Assembly (NCBI GenBank): GCA_028289375.1 | Contig: JANQQK010000021.1 | Coordinates: 1-56,280 of the forward strand | DNA length: 56,280 nucleotides | Source of the DNA: Phycisphaerae bacterium | GTDB taxonomy: Bacteria; Planctomycetota; Phycisphaerae; UBA1845 | Direction of reading: 5' to 3' | In this document: positions 18,595 to 27,072 of the stretch, one piece after another | Position numbering within the stretch: position 1 is the stretch's first letter | Layout of the letters: every line of letters begins with the position of its first letter | Translations under genes and position numbers: made by a program | Notes under the pieces: generated by a model | Seen by the model: the letters and a program-made list of their open reading frames with translations, nothing else | What the model was told of the DNA's origin: nothing | Databases searched by the model: none

Positions 18595-21558
18595 TCAGCG
18601 ACCGGGCATCGGCTCGAACGACAGCCACGCCACGTCGATGTTCTCGGTCGTCGTGACGCCGTCACCAAAACTGATACGCAGGGAGTAAACACGATCTCGC
18701 CACCGCCCCTCAGCGGCGCTGTTCAGATCGAGCGTGTATTCGCGCAATGTCCCGTCCGGGATCACGTCGAACGATACCGAATGTCGCTGCGGTTTTGACG
18801 ATCCCTTGACCGTATTGAAGGTAAGCGTCACGCGTCGGGTCTTCTCGGTCGACAAGCGCATCCGCATGTACGGCATCTTCGCGGCATCAAAGTCGACCGG
18901 CCGAAGCACAATGTGCGGATCACCCATGCTGTGCACGGCCAATCGCATGGCATCGCCGACGTAAACCGGCTCGACGAAGTTGCTCGAGTGAATCACGTCG
19001 CGCGCCGGTTCGTTGAAATCGAAATCCACCGATGACGAGAGCGCTTCCGGTGGTTGCGTCCGCTCGACTTTCAACGACTGTGACTGACCCAGATCGGGGA
19101 ACAGGCGGACATACCAGGCGCGTGCTTCTGCGTCGTAGCTGAACGAACCCGGTTCCGTCGGGATACCCCCGTCGAAGCGCGAATCGGACGAGGCGGATTT
19201 TCCGCTTTCTTCCGACACGCTCACACTTCTCACCGGACCATGCAGCCCGTGCAGTCGAACGAGCGGCGTTCGCTTTGATGGCACGTAAGATCCTTCCGGC
19301 TTGTGCATGTCGAACGTGACGATGTTGCCGTCGAGGTTGCAGGCAAACGACGTGCGACGGTAGTTGCCCTCGGCGTATTGCATCGACTCGCCGTCATCCT
19401 CGTACAGCGTGCCGCTCGAACTGCCGTATGGCCAGACATCGAGAATCAGCGGCTCCTCCGCCTCATCCGCCAGACTCTGCACGAGACTCTGCATGGGGAT
19501 GATCGCCCCGCCACGGACGAACATCGGCAGGTTTTCGAGCGATGCGTCGATCTGTACGGGCACGCCCTCCCGGTGCATCTGGCCTGTATGCATGTCGAAC
19601 CAGACGCCCGGCGGCAACCAGTGTGTGAAGTCCCGCTTTTCCGGAAACACGATCGGCACGACTTGGATCTCCGAACCGAGCATAAACACGTTCTCGCTCC
19701 AGACGATCTGCGGAAACTCCAGCCACATCGGCCGCATCAGCGGCATGCCCGTGCGCGATGCTTCTTCCATCAGGGTGTAGAGATACGGCATCAGCAAATA
19801 GCGACGCTCGATCGCCGTCCGCGCGATGGCCTCCACTTCCGGACCGTACGACCAAGGCTCCTGATCCGGATTGCCCCACGCCGTGTGCGTTCGGGCAAAG
19901 GGGAACAGACTGCCGACCTGCACCCAGCGCGCGTACAGTTCGGGCGTCGCACCGGGTGAAAAACCGCCGATGTCCGGCCCGACCAGCGGCATGCCCGAGA
20001 CCCCGAGGTTCAGCACCATCGGCAGGCTCATTCGCAGGTGCTCCCACGTGCTCGTGTTGTCACCGGTCCATGTTGCACCGTACCGTTGACCGCCGGCGTA
20101 GGTCGCCCGTGTGATTGAGAACGGACGTTTGCCGGGATTGGCTCGTCGCAGCCCCTCCAATGTCGCACGCACCATCTGCATGCCGTAGACGTTGTGACAC
20201 GCGCGATGCGACGCTTCCTGACCCTCGTTGTCATGGCGAAGGTCGAGCGGTACGGAGTGATTCGGGCCGTCGAAGTCGGCCGGCTCGTTCATGTCGTTCC
20301 AGATGCCGTCGATGCCACAACTGCTGATGAACGGCGGATAAAGATTCGCCCACCAATCCCGAACCGACGCCTTGGTGAAATCGGGGAACACCGCCTTGCC
20401 AGGCCACACCCGACCGACGTACACCTCGCCGTTTGGCTTCTTGACCCACGCGTCCGCTTTGCTGCCTTCGTCGTACACGTCGTAGCCGGATTCGTGCTTG
20501 ATGCCGGGGTCGATGATGGCGACAGTGCGAAAACCCTGTTCATTCAGGTCTTCCATCAGCCCCTTCGGGTCGGGGAACCATCGCGGATTCCAGGTGAAAC
20601 AGCGATACGCGTCCATGTAGTGGATGTCGAAGTAGATCACGTCGCAGGGGATGCGTTTGTCGCGAAACGTCTTGGCCAACTCGCGGACACGCGACTCGGG
20701 GAAGTAGCTGTAGCGGCACTGATGGTAGCCCATCGTCCATTTGGGCGGCAGAGGCGTGCGGCCTGTCAGGTCGGTGTAGCGCTCGACTACCTCGCTGGGA
20801 TCAGGGCCGGCGATGACGTAGTAATTCAACTCGCCGCCTTCAGCACCATACGCAAATATCTCGCGTTCAGTCTGCGCAAGGTCAAACGACGATCGCCACG
20901 GATTATCGAAGAATACACCGTGGTATCGGCCGCCGCGCGCCGCGATGAAGAAGGGAATCGACTTGTAGATCGGATCGCGACTCGGCCCATACCCGAACGC
21001 ATCCGTGTTCCACATCGACCACACGCGACCAAATTTGTTCAACTGTCCTGTTTTTTCACCAAGTCCGAAGACGGACACGCCGTCATCCAGCGTCTGCCAG
21101 ACGCGCACCGCGCGGGCGTCACCGGCCTTGCTGCGACCACCCTTCTCCCACGCCATGCCGCGGGCCGGATCGTCGATCGTCAGCGGATGACCGTTCGTCT
21201 CGCGAATTTCCAGGCGGCAAGGTCGACGATGCACGGTGACGTTGATCGCGCCGGTCGTGGCTTTGATGTGATCGTCGTTTTCGTCGGTGATCCGGAGTGT
21301 ACCGTTGGCTGAAAGGTCCAACACCGCCCAGGAAAAATCGCGTCCGAACTGACCGTCCGGTGCCAACCGCACGCGGACGATCTCGTTGGTGACGGCTGAG
21401 ATGCGAAGGGCAGCATCGCCCGCACGAACCGACAGCGTCGGACCCTTCAATGCGTACGACGTCACGTCGCCCAGATGGTCCCATTGCGCCATCGCCGAGA
21501 CCGGCAGCAACAGCATCACAACACCGGTAAGCCCAATACGCGAATTGCGGTTCAACAC
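18595..21558 (-). CDS. Secreted GH31 alpha-glucosidase (or alpha-xylosidase)
   Basis: The protein has 987 aa from GTG 21558, which sits 7-8 nt after GGAAGGAA and opens a signal peptide (RIGLTGVVMLLLPVSAMAQ). An N-terminal beta-sandwich with GLGEKTGQLNKFG leads to the catalytic barrel: DVIYFDIHYMD, GIWNDMNEPADF with nucleophile Asp422, ATWTGDNTSTW with acid/base Asp500, and MPLVGPDIGGF. These are the GH31 signatures, complete. After the proximal and distal beta domains there is an extra domain of about 140 residues (from DFDFNEPARD), probably carbohydrate-binding. By family it releases alpha-glucose (or alpha-xylose) from non-reducing ends. It lies 124 nt downstream of the GH57 gene and would finish oligosaccharides made by GH13 and GH57. 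Confidence 0.93.
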   Translation of the reverse strand: MLNRNSRIGLTGVVMLLLPVSAMAQWDHLGDVTSYALKGPTLSVRAGDAALRISAVTNEIVRVRLAPDGQFGRDFSWAVLDLSANGTLRITDENDDHIKATTGAINVTVHRRPCRLEIRETNGHPLTIDDPARGMAWEKGGRSKAGDARAVRVWQTLDDGVSVFGLGEKTGQLNKFGRVWSMWNTDAFGYGPSRDPIYKSIPFFIAARGGRYHGVFFDNPWRSSFDLAQTEREIFAYGAEGGELNYYVIAGPDPSEVVERYTDLTGRTPLPPKWTMGYHQCRYSYFPESRVRELAKTFRDKRIPCDVIYFDIHYMDAYRCFTWNPRWFPDPKGLMEDLNEQGFRTVAIIDPGIKHESGYDVYDEGSKADAWVKKPNGEVYVGRVWPGKAVFPDFTKASVRDWWANLYPPFISSCGIDGIWNDMNEPADFDGPNHSVPLDLRHDNEGQEASHRACHNVYGMQMVRATLEGLRRANPGKRPFSITRATYAGGQRYGATWTGDNTSTWEHLRMSLPMVLNLGVSGMPLVGPDIGGFSPGATPELYARWVQVGSLFPFARTHTAWGNPDQEPWSYGPEVEAIARTAIERRYLLMPYLYTLMEEASRTGMPLMRPMWLEFPQIVWSENVFMLGSEIQVVPIVFPEKRDFTHWLPPGVWFDMHTGQMHREGVPVQIDASLENLPMFVRGGAIIPMQSLVQSLADEAEEPLILDVWPYGSSSGTLYEDDGESMQYAEGNYRRTSFACNLDGNIVTFDMHKPEGSYVPSKRTPLVRLHGLHGPVRSVSVSEESGKSASSDSRFDGGIPTEPGSFSYDAEARAWYVRLFPDLGQSQSLKVERTQPPEALSSSVDFDFNEPARDVIHSSNFVEPVYVGDAMRLAVHSMGDPHIVLRPVDFDAAKMPYMRMRLSTEKTRRVTLTFNTVKGSSKPQRHSVSFDVIPDGTLREYTLDLNSAAEGRWRDRVYSLRISFGDGVTTTENIDVAWLSFEPMPGR

Positions 21559-21682
21559 TGGCGTTCCTTCCGTGACTGGGGCGTGTTGGCCGGCCATCAT
21601 CAGACCGGTCCCGGACTGCTGCGGGGCATCGTATATCCCACGCAGCGGCAAGCAAGTTTTCAGTCCTTCAGACGGATCGACG

Positions 21683-24600
21683 TTACATGTTGATGGCGGC
21701 CGAACGACGACGGAACAGCAACGCCCCCGCGCCGAGGAGCATCGCGGCCATCACCATCGCACCCACTTCCGACATCGTGGGAATTCCGACTTCGGTCGTG
21801 CACGTTGGATCGCACCCATCGCCGGGCGTCAGATTGCCGTCGTCGCACTCCTCACCGGAATCGACAACGTTGTCGCCGCACGACGGCACCGCGCAATCCG
21901 TGCGGCACGCATCGGGTGTGACGTCGCTGTTGGCCGGACCATCGTCGCACTCTTCGCCCGAATCGGTTACCGAGTCTCCGCAGATCGGAAGCGTGCAGTC
22001 GGTGCGACACGTGTTGGGCGTCGTGTCGCTGTTGGCCATGCCGTCGTCGCAACTTTCGCCCGAATCGGTGACGCCGTCTCCGCACGATGGCAATGTGCAG
22101 TCGGTCCGGCAGGCATCGGGCATCGAGTCGCTGTTGTTGGTGCCGTCATCGCACTCTTCGCCCACGTCCTGCGTGCCATCCCCGCAAACAGGCACGCCGA
22201 CCAGTGAACTCAGCGGGACAGCCACATATTCATCAGCGTCGACGTGTGCATCGCCGTTCTGGCTGGACGGTACCTGTTCACCCGACACCAACGCCCCGCC
22301 GTCCGGCGAACCGTAATGCGCCACAGCCAGGTAGATCGTGTCCGGAATCACGCCGAATTCCTCACCGAGATGGATGGTCCCTTCGAGGAAGCCCGATCCG
22401 TTGCCGGGCGCGAATTGTGTCGTCGCGCTCGCGTCGAACCAACCCGTGAAGAAGTTGTCATTCTCCTGGGCAAGAAACGCCGACCACGCAGCCACGTCGC
22501 CCGCCTTGCCCCACATCGCCGGCGACATACCACCGGGCGGGTTGGCGATCAGGATGAAGTGATCGCTGCCGTCGCCGGCATCTTGTGTCGCCACGTACAG
22601 CACGTCACCAGCCAGCCCTGCATGCAGTTCATACGCACCGTTCTGTGCAACCTGCACCGTCCCCGCATCGAGCTGGCCGTCCATCGTCCACGTCTGCGGC
22701 GGCGGTGTGCCGCCATCGACCGGCAGGTGCCAGTCCGCACCGCCATTGTTGTCCCACGTCCCCATACCATCGTTGAACACCATGTCGAGCACGGTGGCAG
22801 ACGATGAGACCGTCACCGTCGCCTCCCAAACTTCATCACCCGAATTCCATGTCATCGCAAGGTCAGGCGATACCGTCGGATCCCAACCATTGAAGCCGTA
22901 ATGCAGGAACACCTGCGCAGCCCCATCCAGAACGCGGCCCGCCGGGTCGTATTGAATCAGCACCGGTTGCCCTGCCTGCGGTGGATCCGGCGAGACGACA
23001 ACCTCGTCACCACCGCCGCCGCCGGACGATCCACTACCGTCGCCGACATAGACGTGCTGAATGGGCGTGCGCTTGATCAACCCATTGCCGTCAACCGCCT
23101 CCACGTAGTAATCGACGAGCACCTCGCTCAGACCGGTCACCTGCACGTAATACTCATCCGCGATGTAGTCGGGCAACTCGAAGAAGTTGATGCCCGGATC
23201 GTTGTTGACGTTGCCGGCTGGGAAGTCGCGGAACGTCATCGGCAGGCTCTGCCACGCCCCAACCTCCGCGCCACCGGCGTAGGTTTCGTTGTCTGTGCTC
23301 GAAAGCGGGTTCACGCCGTCGGCATCGATGCGGTACTTCAACGTCACGTTGCTGATTCCCGACACGTCATAGGCGAACGTCCACACCCAGAAATCCGTCG
23401 TGGCGTAGTGCACCTGGTAGCCATACTGCGGCCCGAAATTCAGACTGCCCGGGTTCCACGGATGACGCTGCGGGATCCACACCGTCGGTGGCGTGGCGTC
23501 GAGACTGCCATCGCCAATGACCACGTCCGCATGCTCGACAGCTTCGTTGCACGCGACCGTGGGCTTGACTTCCATGTCCAACGCAGTGCCGTAGTACATG
23601 TAGCCCGAATTCAAGCTGCCCAAGAAGTAGTGCCACGCCCTCTCCGCAGGTGTCGCCGTCAGTCCAGGATCCAGAATGTCGGCCATGTCCGCACCACCGG
23701 CGATCTGCTCAGCCGTTTCGACCCGGTTTTGCGCGGCAGTGATCACCGCCCAATTTCGCTCGTCCTCCGCCCAACCATTGACCGGATCGATCTGCCCGGA
23801 ACTGTTCACCAGCGGCCAATTCCAGTTCAGCATGATCGGCGAACCGAAATCGCCATCGGCGTTCACCCACGCGCCATCCTCGACATGCACGATGGCATTG
23901 CTCGGCACCGGATGATCCGCCAGATACTCCTCGACGACCGTCGCGACATAGCCCTGCGCCTGCGCTGCGTTGACCAGATTCGGTGTGGCTTCCAGGTAGT
24001 AACTGAATCCACCGCCCCACGCATTGTCGCCATCATGGGCGAGCATCACGAGCATCGGCCGAGACGGATCGTTGTACGCATTGACCGTGTTGAAATGCCC
24101 TGTGCTCAACGGCGCGAAACCATCTTCCCAGCTCATCCCCTGCGCCGCCGGCACGACCACGACTTCATGCACCTGTCCCGAATCAGGATCAACATACTGG
24201 GCACGCTGCGGCGTGTAACCAAGAGGTGCGGCGGTGCACGGCCCGCACCCACGTGAGATCGTCAGACAGTAGTAATCTCCCTGCGGCGGATTGATCTGGT
24301 CGGCCTTGTTTGGTGGGTCGCAATTCACACCACCGCTGCCGAGCGTCACGGGAAAGTCCGCACACGCCCGCGAGATGTGCTCACCGCTGACGATCACCCA
24401 GTCAATGCCTTCCTCTTCCAGAACCTTGATTACCCGCGTGCTGAACGCCATCTCCGGGGGAAACAGACCGCGCGAGACGCCCGGCGTGCTGCCCCAAATC
24501 TGCGCGTAGTAGTGTTTGTAGAGCTGAATCTCTTTGCGCACCGTGTTCTCGTCGCACAGCGGCAGAAGCGGGTGATGGAACGGGAACACCACGACATCCA

Positions 24601-25069
24601 GCCGTGGTTTCGACTGCCCCACCGTCGTCCAGTTTCGTGCTTCGCGATACGGGTTGTACCACGTCGACGAGTAGCCAAGCTGGCCTGCGTTACCCAGACT
24701 GATTACATTCTCGATCAGACCGCCCGAGTAGCTCACCTGTGCCCCCGCCTCCGGAAAGCCGCGAATCGCATTGACCGAATCACGCACGCGGTACTGATAC
24801 GCCGCCACGCGGTCCGCCCAGCCGAAAATATCACGCAGGTTGTTCTCGGGATTGGTCGCGCCGGCGTCGGTTCTCTGAATTGACTCCCAAGCGTTTTCGT
24901 ACCGATCATTGCCCGAGGCTTTCTGATCAGGCCAATAGATCGGCTGCTCGAGGTGCCACAGGTAGGTGAAGTGGAGGTTCTCCCCTTTCGCCCCCGAAAT
25001 CCACGCCAAGAATCCAAGACAAAACGCGATCGCGAATCCGTTGCTCAATCCATACCGATTGTTGTTCAT
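21683..25069 (-). CDS. Secreted GH57-like alpha-glucanase with CBM25-like module and IPTM-type sorting tag
   Basis: The protein has 1128 aa from ATG 25069 (AGGG 7 nt upstream; an ATG at 25099 is also possible), with signal peptide NGFAIAFCLGFLAWISGAKG. The GH57 part has HFTYLWHLEQPIYWP (33-47), GLFPPEMAFS with candidate nucleophile Glu206, and VMLAHDGDNAWGG with candidate acid Asp346. Residues 690-785 match CBM25/26 starch binding (VLIQYDPAGRVLDGAAQVFL, NGWD, FNDGMGTWDNN). Residues 795-950 resemble a DOMON/CBM9-type sandwich. Four cysteine-rich repeats (CGDxxxDSGEECDDG) follow, then GIPTMSEVGAM, a hydrophobic helix and FRRRSAAINM, a sorting tag. GH57 members cleave or transfer alpha-1,4 glucan; which one applies here is open. 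Confidence 0.88.
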   Translation of the reverse strand: MNNNRYGLSNGFAIAFCLGFLAWISGAKGENLHFTYLWHLEQPIYWPDQKASGNDRYENAWESIQRTDAGATNPENNLRDIFGWADRVAAYQYRVRDSVNAIRGFPEAGAQVSYSGGLIENVISLGNAGQLGYSSTWYNPYREARNWTTVGQSKPRLDVVVFPFHHPLLPLCDENTVRKEIQLYKHYYAQIWGSTPGVSRGLFPPEMAFSTRVIKVLEEEGIDWVIVSGEHISRACADFPVTLGSGGVNCDPPNKADQINPPQGDYYCLTISRGCGPCTAAPLGYTPQRAQYVDPDSGQVHEVVVVPAAQGMSWEDGFAPLSTGHFNTVNAYNDPSRPMLVMLAHDGDNAWGGGFSYYLEATPNLVNAAQAQGYVATVVEEYLADHPVPSNAIVHVEDGAWVNADGDFGSPIMLNWNWPLVNSSGQIDPVNGWAEDERNWAVITAAQNRVETAEQIAGGADMADILDPGLTATPAERAWHYFLGSLNSGYMYYGTALDMEVKPTVACNEAVEHADVVIGDGSLDATPPTVWIPQRHPWNPGSLNFGPQYGYQVHYATTDFWVWTFAYDVSGISNVTLKYRIDADGVNPLSSTDNETYAGGAEVGAWQSLPMTFRDFPAGNVNNDPGINFFELPDYIADEYYVQVTGLSEVLVDYYVEAVDGNGLIKRTPIQHVYVGDGSGSSGGGGGDEVVVSPDPPQAGQPVLIQYDPAGRVLDGAAQVFLHYGFNGWDPTVSPDLAMTWNSGDEVWEATVTVSSSATVLDMVFNDGMGTWDNNGGADWHLPVDGGTPPPQTWTMDGQLDAGTVQVAQNGAYELHAGLAGDVLYVATQDAGDGSDHFILIANPPGGMSPAMWGKAGDVAAWSAFLAQENDNFFTGWFDASATTQFAPGNGSGFLEGTIHLGEEFGVIPDTIYLAVAHYGSPDGGALVSGEQVPSSQNGDAHVDADEYVAVPLSSLVGVPVCGDGTQDVGEECDDGTNNSDSMPDACRTDCTLPSCGDGVTDSGESCDDGMANSDTTPNTCRTDCTLPICGDSVTDSGEECDDGPANSDVTPDACRTDCAVPSCGDNVVDSGEECDDGNLTPGDGCDPTCTTEVGIPTMSEVGAMVMAAMLLGAGALLFRRRSAAINM

Positions 25070-25114
25070 GGGGTACCCTGAAGACTGCGATGAACTCATC
25101 CCTTAAAGCACCGC

Positions 25115-25143
25115 AGTGTAGCGATCCCCATGATCGATCACAA
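25115..25143 (-). promoter_or_regulatory. Promoter of the GH57-like gene
   Basis: On the minus strand: TTGTGA (25143-25138), a 17-nt spacer and TACACT (25120-25115) followed by G-CGG. The stretch ATCGCTACANTGCGGT is shared with the promoter at 13988-14017. Confidence 0.6.
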
Positions 25144-25167
25144 CAAATTCCCATGATTTCGCCCACC

Positions 25168-25177
25168 ACGTGAACGT
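25168..25177. promoter_or_regulatory. Palindrome ACGTGAACGT between GH57 and esterase genes (candidate operator)
   Basis: It lies in the 204-nt divergent region, about 60 nt upstream of the predicted GH57 transcription start and 97 nt upstream of the first esterase. It is identical to the core of the palindrome at the GH13 promoter. Confidence 0.45.
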
Positions 25178-25273
25178 TTTGACCGCTGAACAACGGTTGC
25201 ATCCGCCACGTCGTTTTCATATCGTCAGGAGACAGAGCAGCCACTGACACAAGAACGCGAACGGAACCGCCCG

Positions 25274-27067
25274 ATGAACGATTTTGCACACCGTTGCCCA
25301 CGCATCATGGGCCTCGCCATCTTCCTAATCTCACCGATCGTGATGGCCGACCAGCGTGAAGACGTCGACTTCGCCGTCGACTTCAACACGTCCCCCGGTC
25401 AAAGCGTCTACGTCGTGGGCGACATCCCCGAACTCGGCGACGGCGACGCGTCGCGCGCACCGAAACTTGAACCCAGTGCCTTTCCATCATGGCGCGCCAC
25501 CGTCGCCATTCCCGCCGGGACGGATTTCACCTACGAGTACATCTGGCGGAATGATTCAGTCACCCAATGGTCCAACCCGGCCAACGAGAACCCGATTCGT
25601 TCGCCCATTGCGGGGTCAACGGCGCCCGTCGCGATTCAACCGGGCAAGAAGGGGTTCTACTACTACAGCGGTTGGACGCAGCCCACGCTGTTCTGGCGGA
25701 CCGATGAGAACGAATCGTTCACCGAGCAACCCATGCAGGAATTCGGCGATGGTCGGTTCGACGGCGAGCAGCGCTGGCGTGCCATCGGTGTCGGCCAGGG
25801 CGAACGCTGGATCGAATTCTACTTGACCGATGGTGCCAGCGGGCGCGATCCCTCCGTCGGCACATACCGCACCAAGCTCGACGCCTTCCTCGTGCAGGAT
25901 GGACAGGTTTTCGGATATCAGCCAGCCCCATCCGTGACCACGCAACGGCGTGACTACACACCCGCCAACCCGCCGGGCATCAATTCCGCAAACCTCGGCG
26001 AGTTCCGCCGCTACCGCGTTTTCCTGCCGCGTGGCTACGACAACCACCCCGAGAAACGCTATCCGGTCATCTACATGCACGATGGGCAGAACCTGTTCGA
26101 GTTCGGACCGTTTGGATCCTGGCGGGTCGATCTCGCGCTCTCCGACGCCACCCGCAATGGCCGCATGCGTGAAGTCATCGTCGTCGGCATCGACAACACC
26201 GCCAATCGCGCGCGAGACTACATCACACCAGACGACATCGTCCCCATCGGCCCCGGTTTCGGACAACCCGGTCGAGCCGACGACTACGCGGCGTTTATCA
26301 TCAATGAGTTGAAGCCGATCATCGACGCCAAATACCGCACCCTCCCCGATCGCGACAACACCGGTACCATCGGCTCCAGCCTCGGCGGGGTCGTCTCGCT
26401 TTATCTTGGCTGGGACTTCAACGATACGTTTGCCCGCAGCGGTCCGATGTCCGGCTCATGGTGGTTGAACAACTTCCCCACGCGTGTCCTCTCTGAACCC
26501 AATCGCGACATCCGACTCTACATGGACAGCGGCGACTGCTGCACGCCGAGCTTTGACAGCGCCTGGGCCACGTTGAACCTCCGCGACGGTTTGCTCGAGA
26601 AGGGTTACGTCCTCCACCGCGACCTCTTTCACACCGTCGGTTATGGCGATCAGCACAACGAAGCCGCCTGGGCGTCACGCGTTGGTGTCAATTTTGAATT
26701 CCTCTTCCCGACGACCGAGGCCGAGAACCCGCTGCTCAACGAGATCTTCACCGGCGACCTGGATGGCGACGGTGACATCGATGGCGACGACTTCCTAATA
26801 TTCGAACCATGCGTTTCCGAGAGCGGCGGCGCTCCGACGGCGGAGTGCCAATCAGCGGACCTCGACGGCAGCGGCGTGGTTGATTGTCAGGACGCCGACG
26901 TCTTCGCCACCTACTGGAGCGGTGATGCTCCACCGCCGATCGTCATCGTCTGTGCGGCGACAGGGGTTCCGGCAACGTCGACGACATCCTTGATCATGAT
27001 GCTTGTCGCCGTCATCATCGTCGGCTGTCTCGTGACGCGATCGCGTACAACCGCCAACGTGGAATAG
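25274..27067 (+). CDS. Secreted alpha/beta-hydrolase esterase with CBM20-like domain, dockerin-like tail and C-terminal helix
   Basis: The protein has 597 aa; the ribosome binding site is weak (GGAACCGCCCG). The signal peptide is GLAIFLISPIVMA. Residues 30-120 look like CBM20 (SVYVVGDIPELGD, TDFTYEYIWRND). Residues 240-480 are a Fes/esterase-D-type hydrolase: PVIYMHDGQNLF, nucleophile Ser369 in GSSLGG, probable His461 in YGDQHNEAAW, Asp near MDSGDCC. Residues 493-548 are a dockerin-like pair (DLDGDGDIDGDD and DLDGSGVVDCQDAD). A C-terminal hydrophobic helix and RSRTTANVE suggest membrane anchoring. Only 5 nt separate it from the next gene, a shorter paralogue. Substrate is unknown; removing acyl groups from polysaccharide near starch enzymes is inferred. 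Confidence 0.85.
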   Translation: MNDFAHRCPRIMGLAIFLISPIVMADQREDVDFAVDFNTSPGQSVYVVGDIPELGDGDASRAPKLEPSAFPSWRATVAIPAGTDFTYEYIWRNDSVTQWSNPANENPIRSPIAGSTAPVAIQPGKKGFYYYSGWTQPTLFWRTDENESFTEQPMQEFGDGRFDGEQRWRAIGVGQGERWIEFYLTDGASGRDPSVGTYRTKLDAFLVQDGQVFGYQPAPSVTTQRRDYTPANPPGINSANLGEFRRYRVFLPRGYDNHPEKRYPVIYMHDGQNLFEFGPFGSWRVDLALSDATRNGRMREVIVVGIDNTANRARDYITPDDIVPIGPGFGQPGRADDYAAFIINELKPIIDAKYRTLPDRDNTGTIGSSLGGVVSLYLGWDFNDTFARSGPMSGSWWLNNFPTRVLSEPNRDIRLYMDSGDCCTPSFDSAWATLNLRDGLLEKGYVLHRDLFHTVGYGDQHNEAAWASRVGVNFEFLFPTTEAENPLLNEIFTGDLDGDGDIDGDDFLIFEPCVSESGGAPTAECQSADLDGSGVVDCQDADVFATYWSGDAPPPIVIVCAATGVPATSTTSLIMMLVAVIIVGCLVTRSRTTANVE

Positions 27068-27072
27068 CGACC

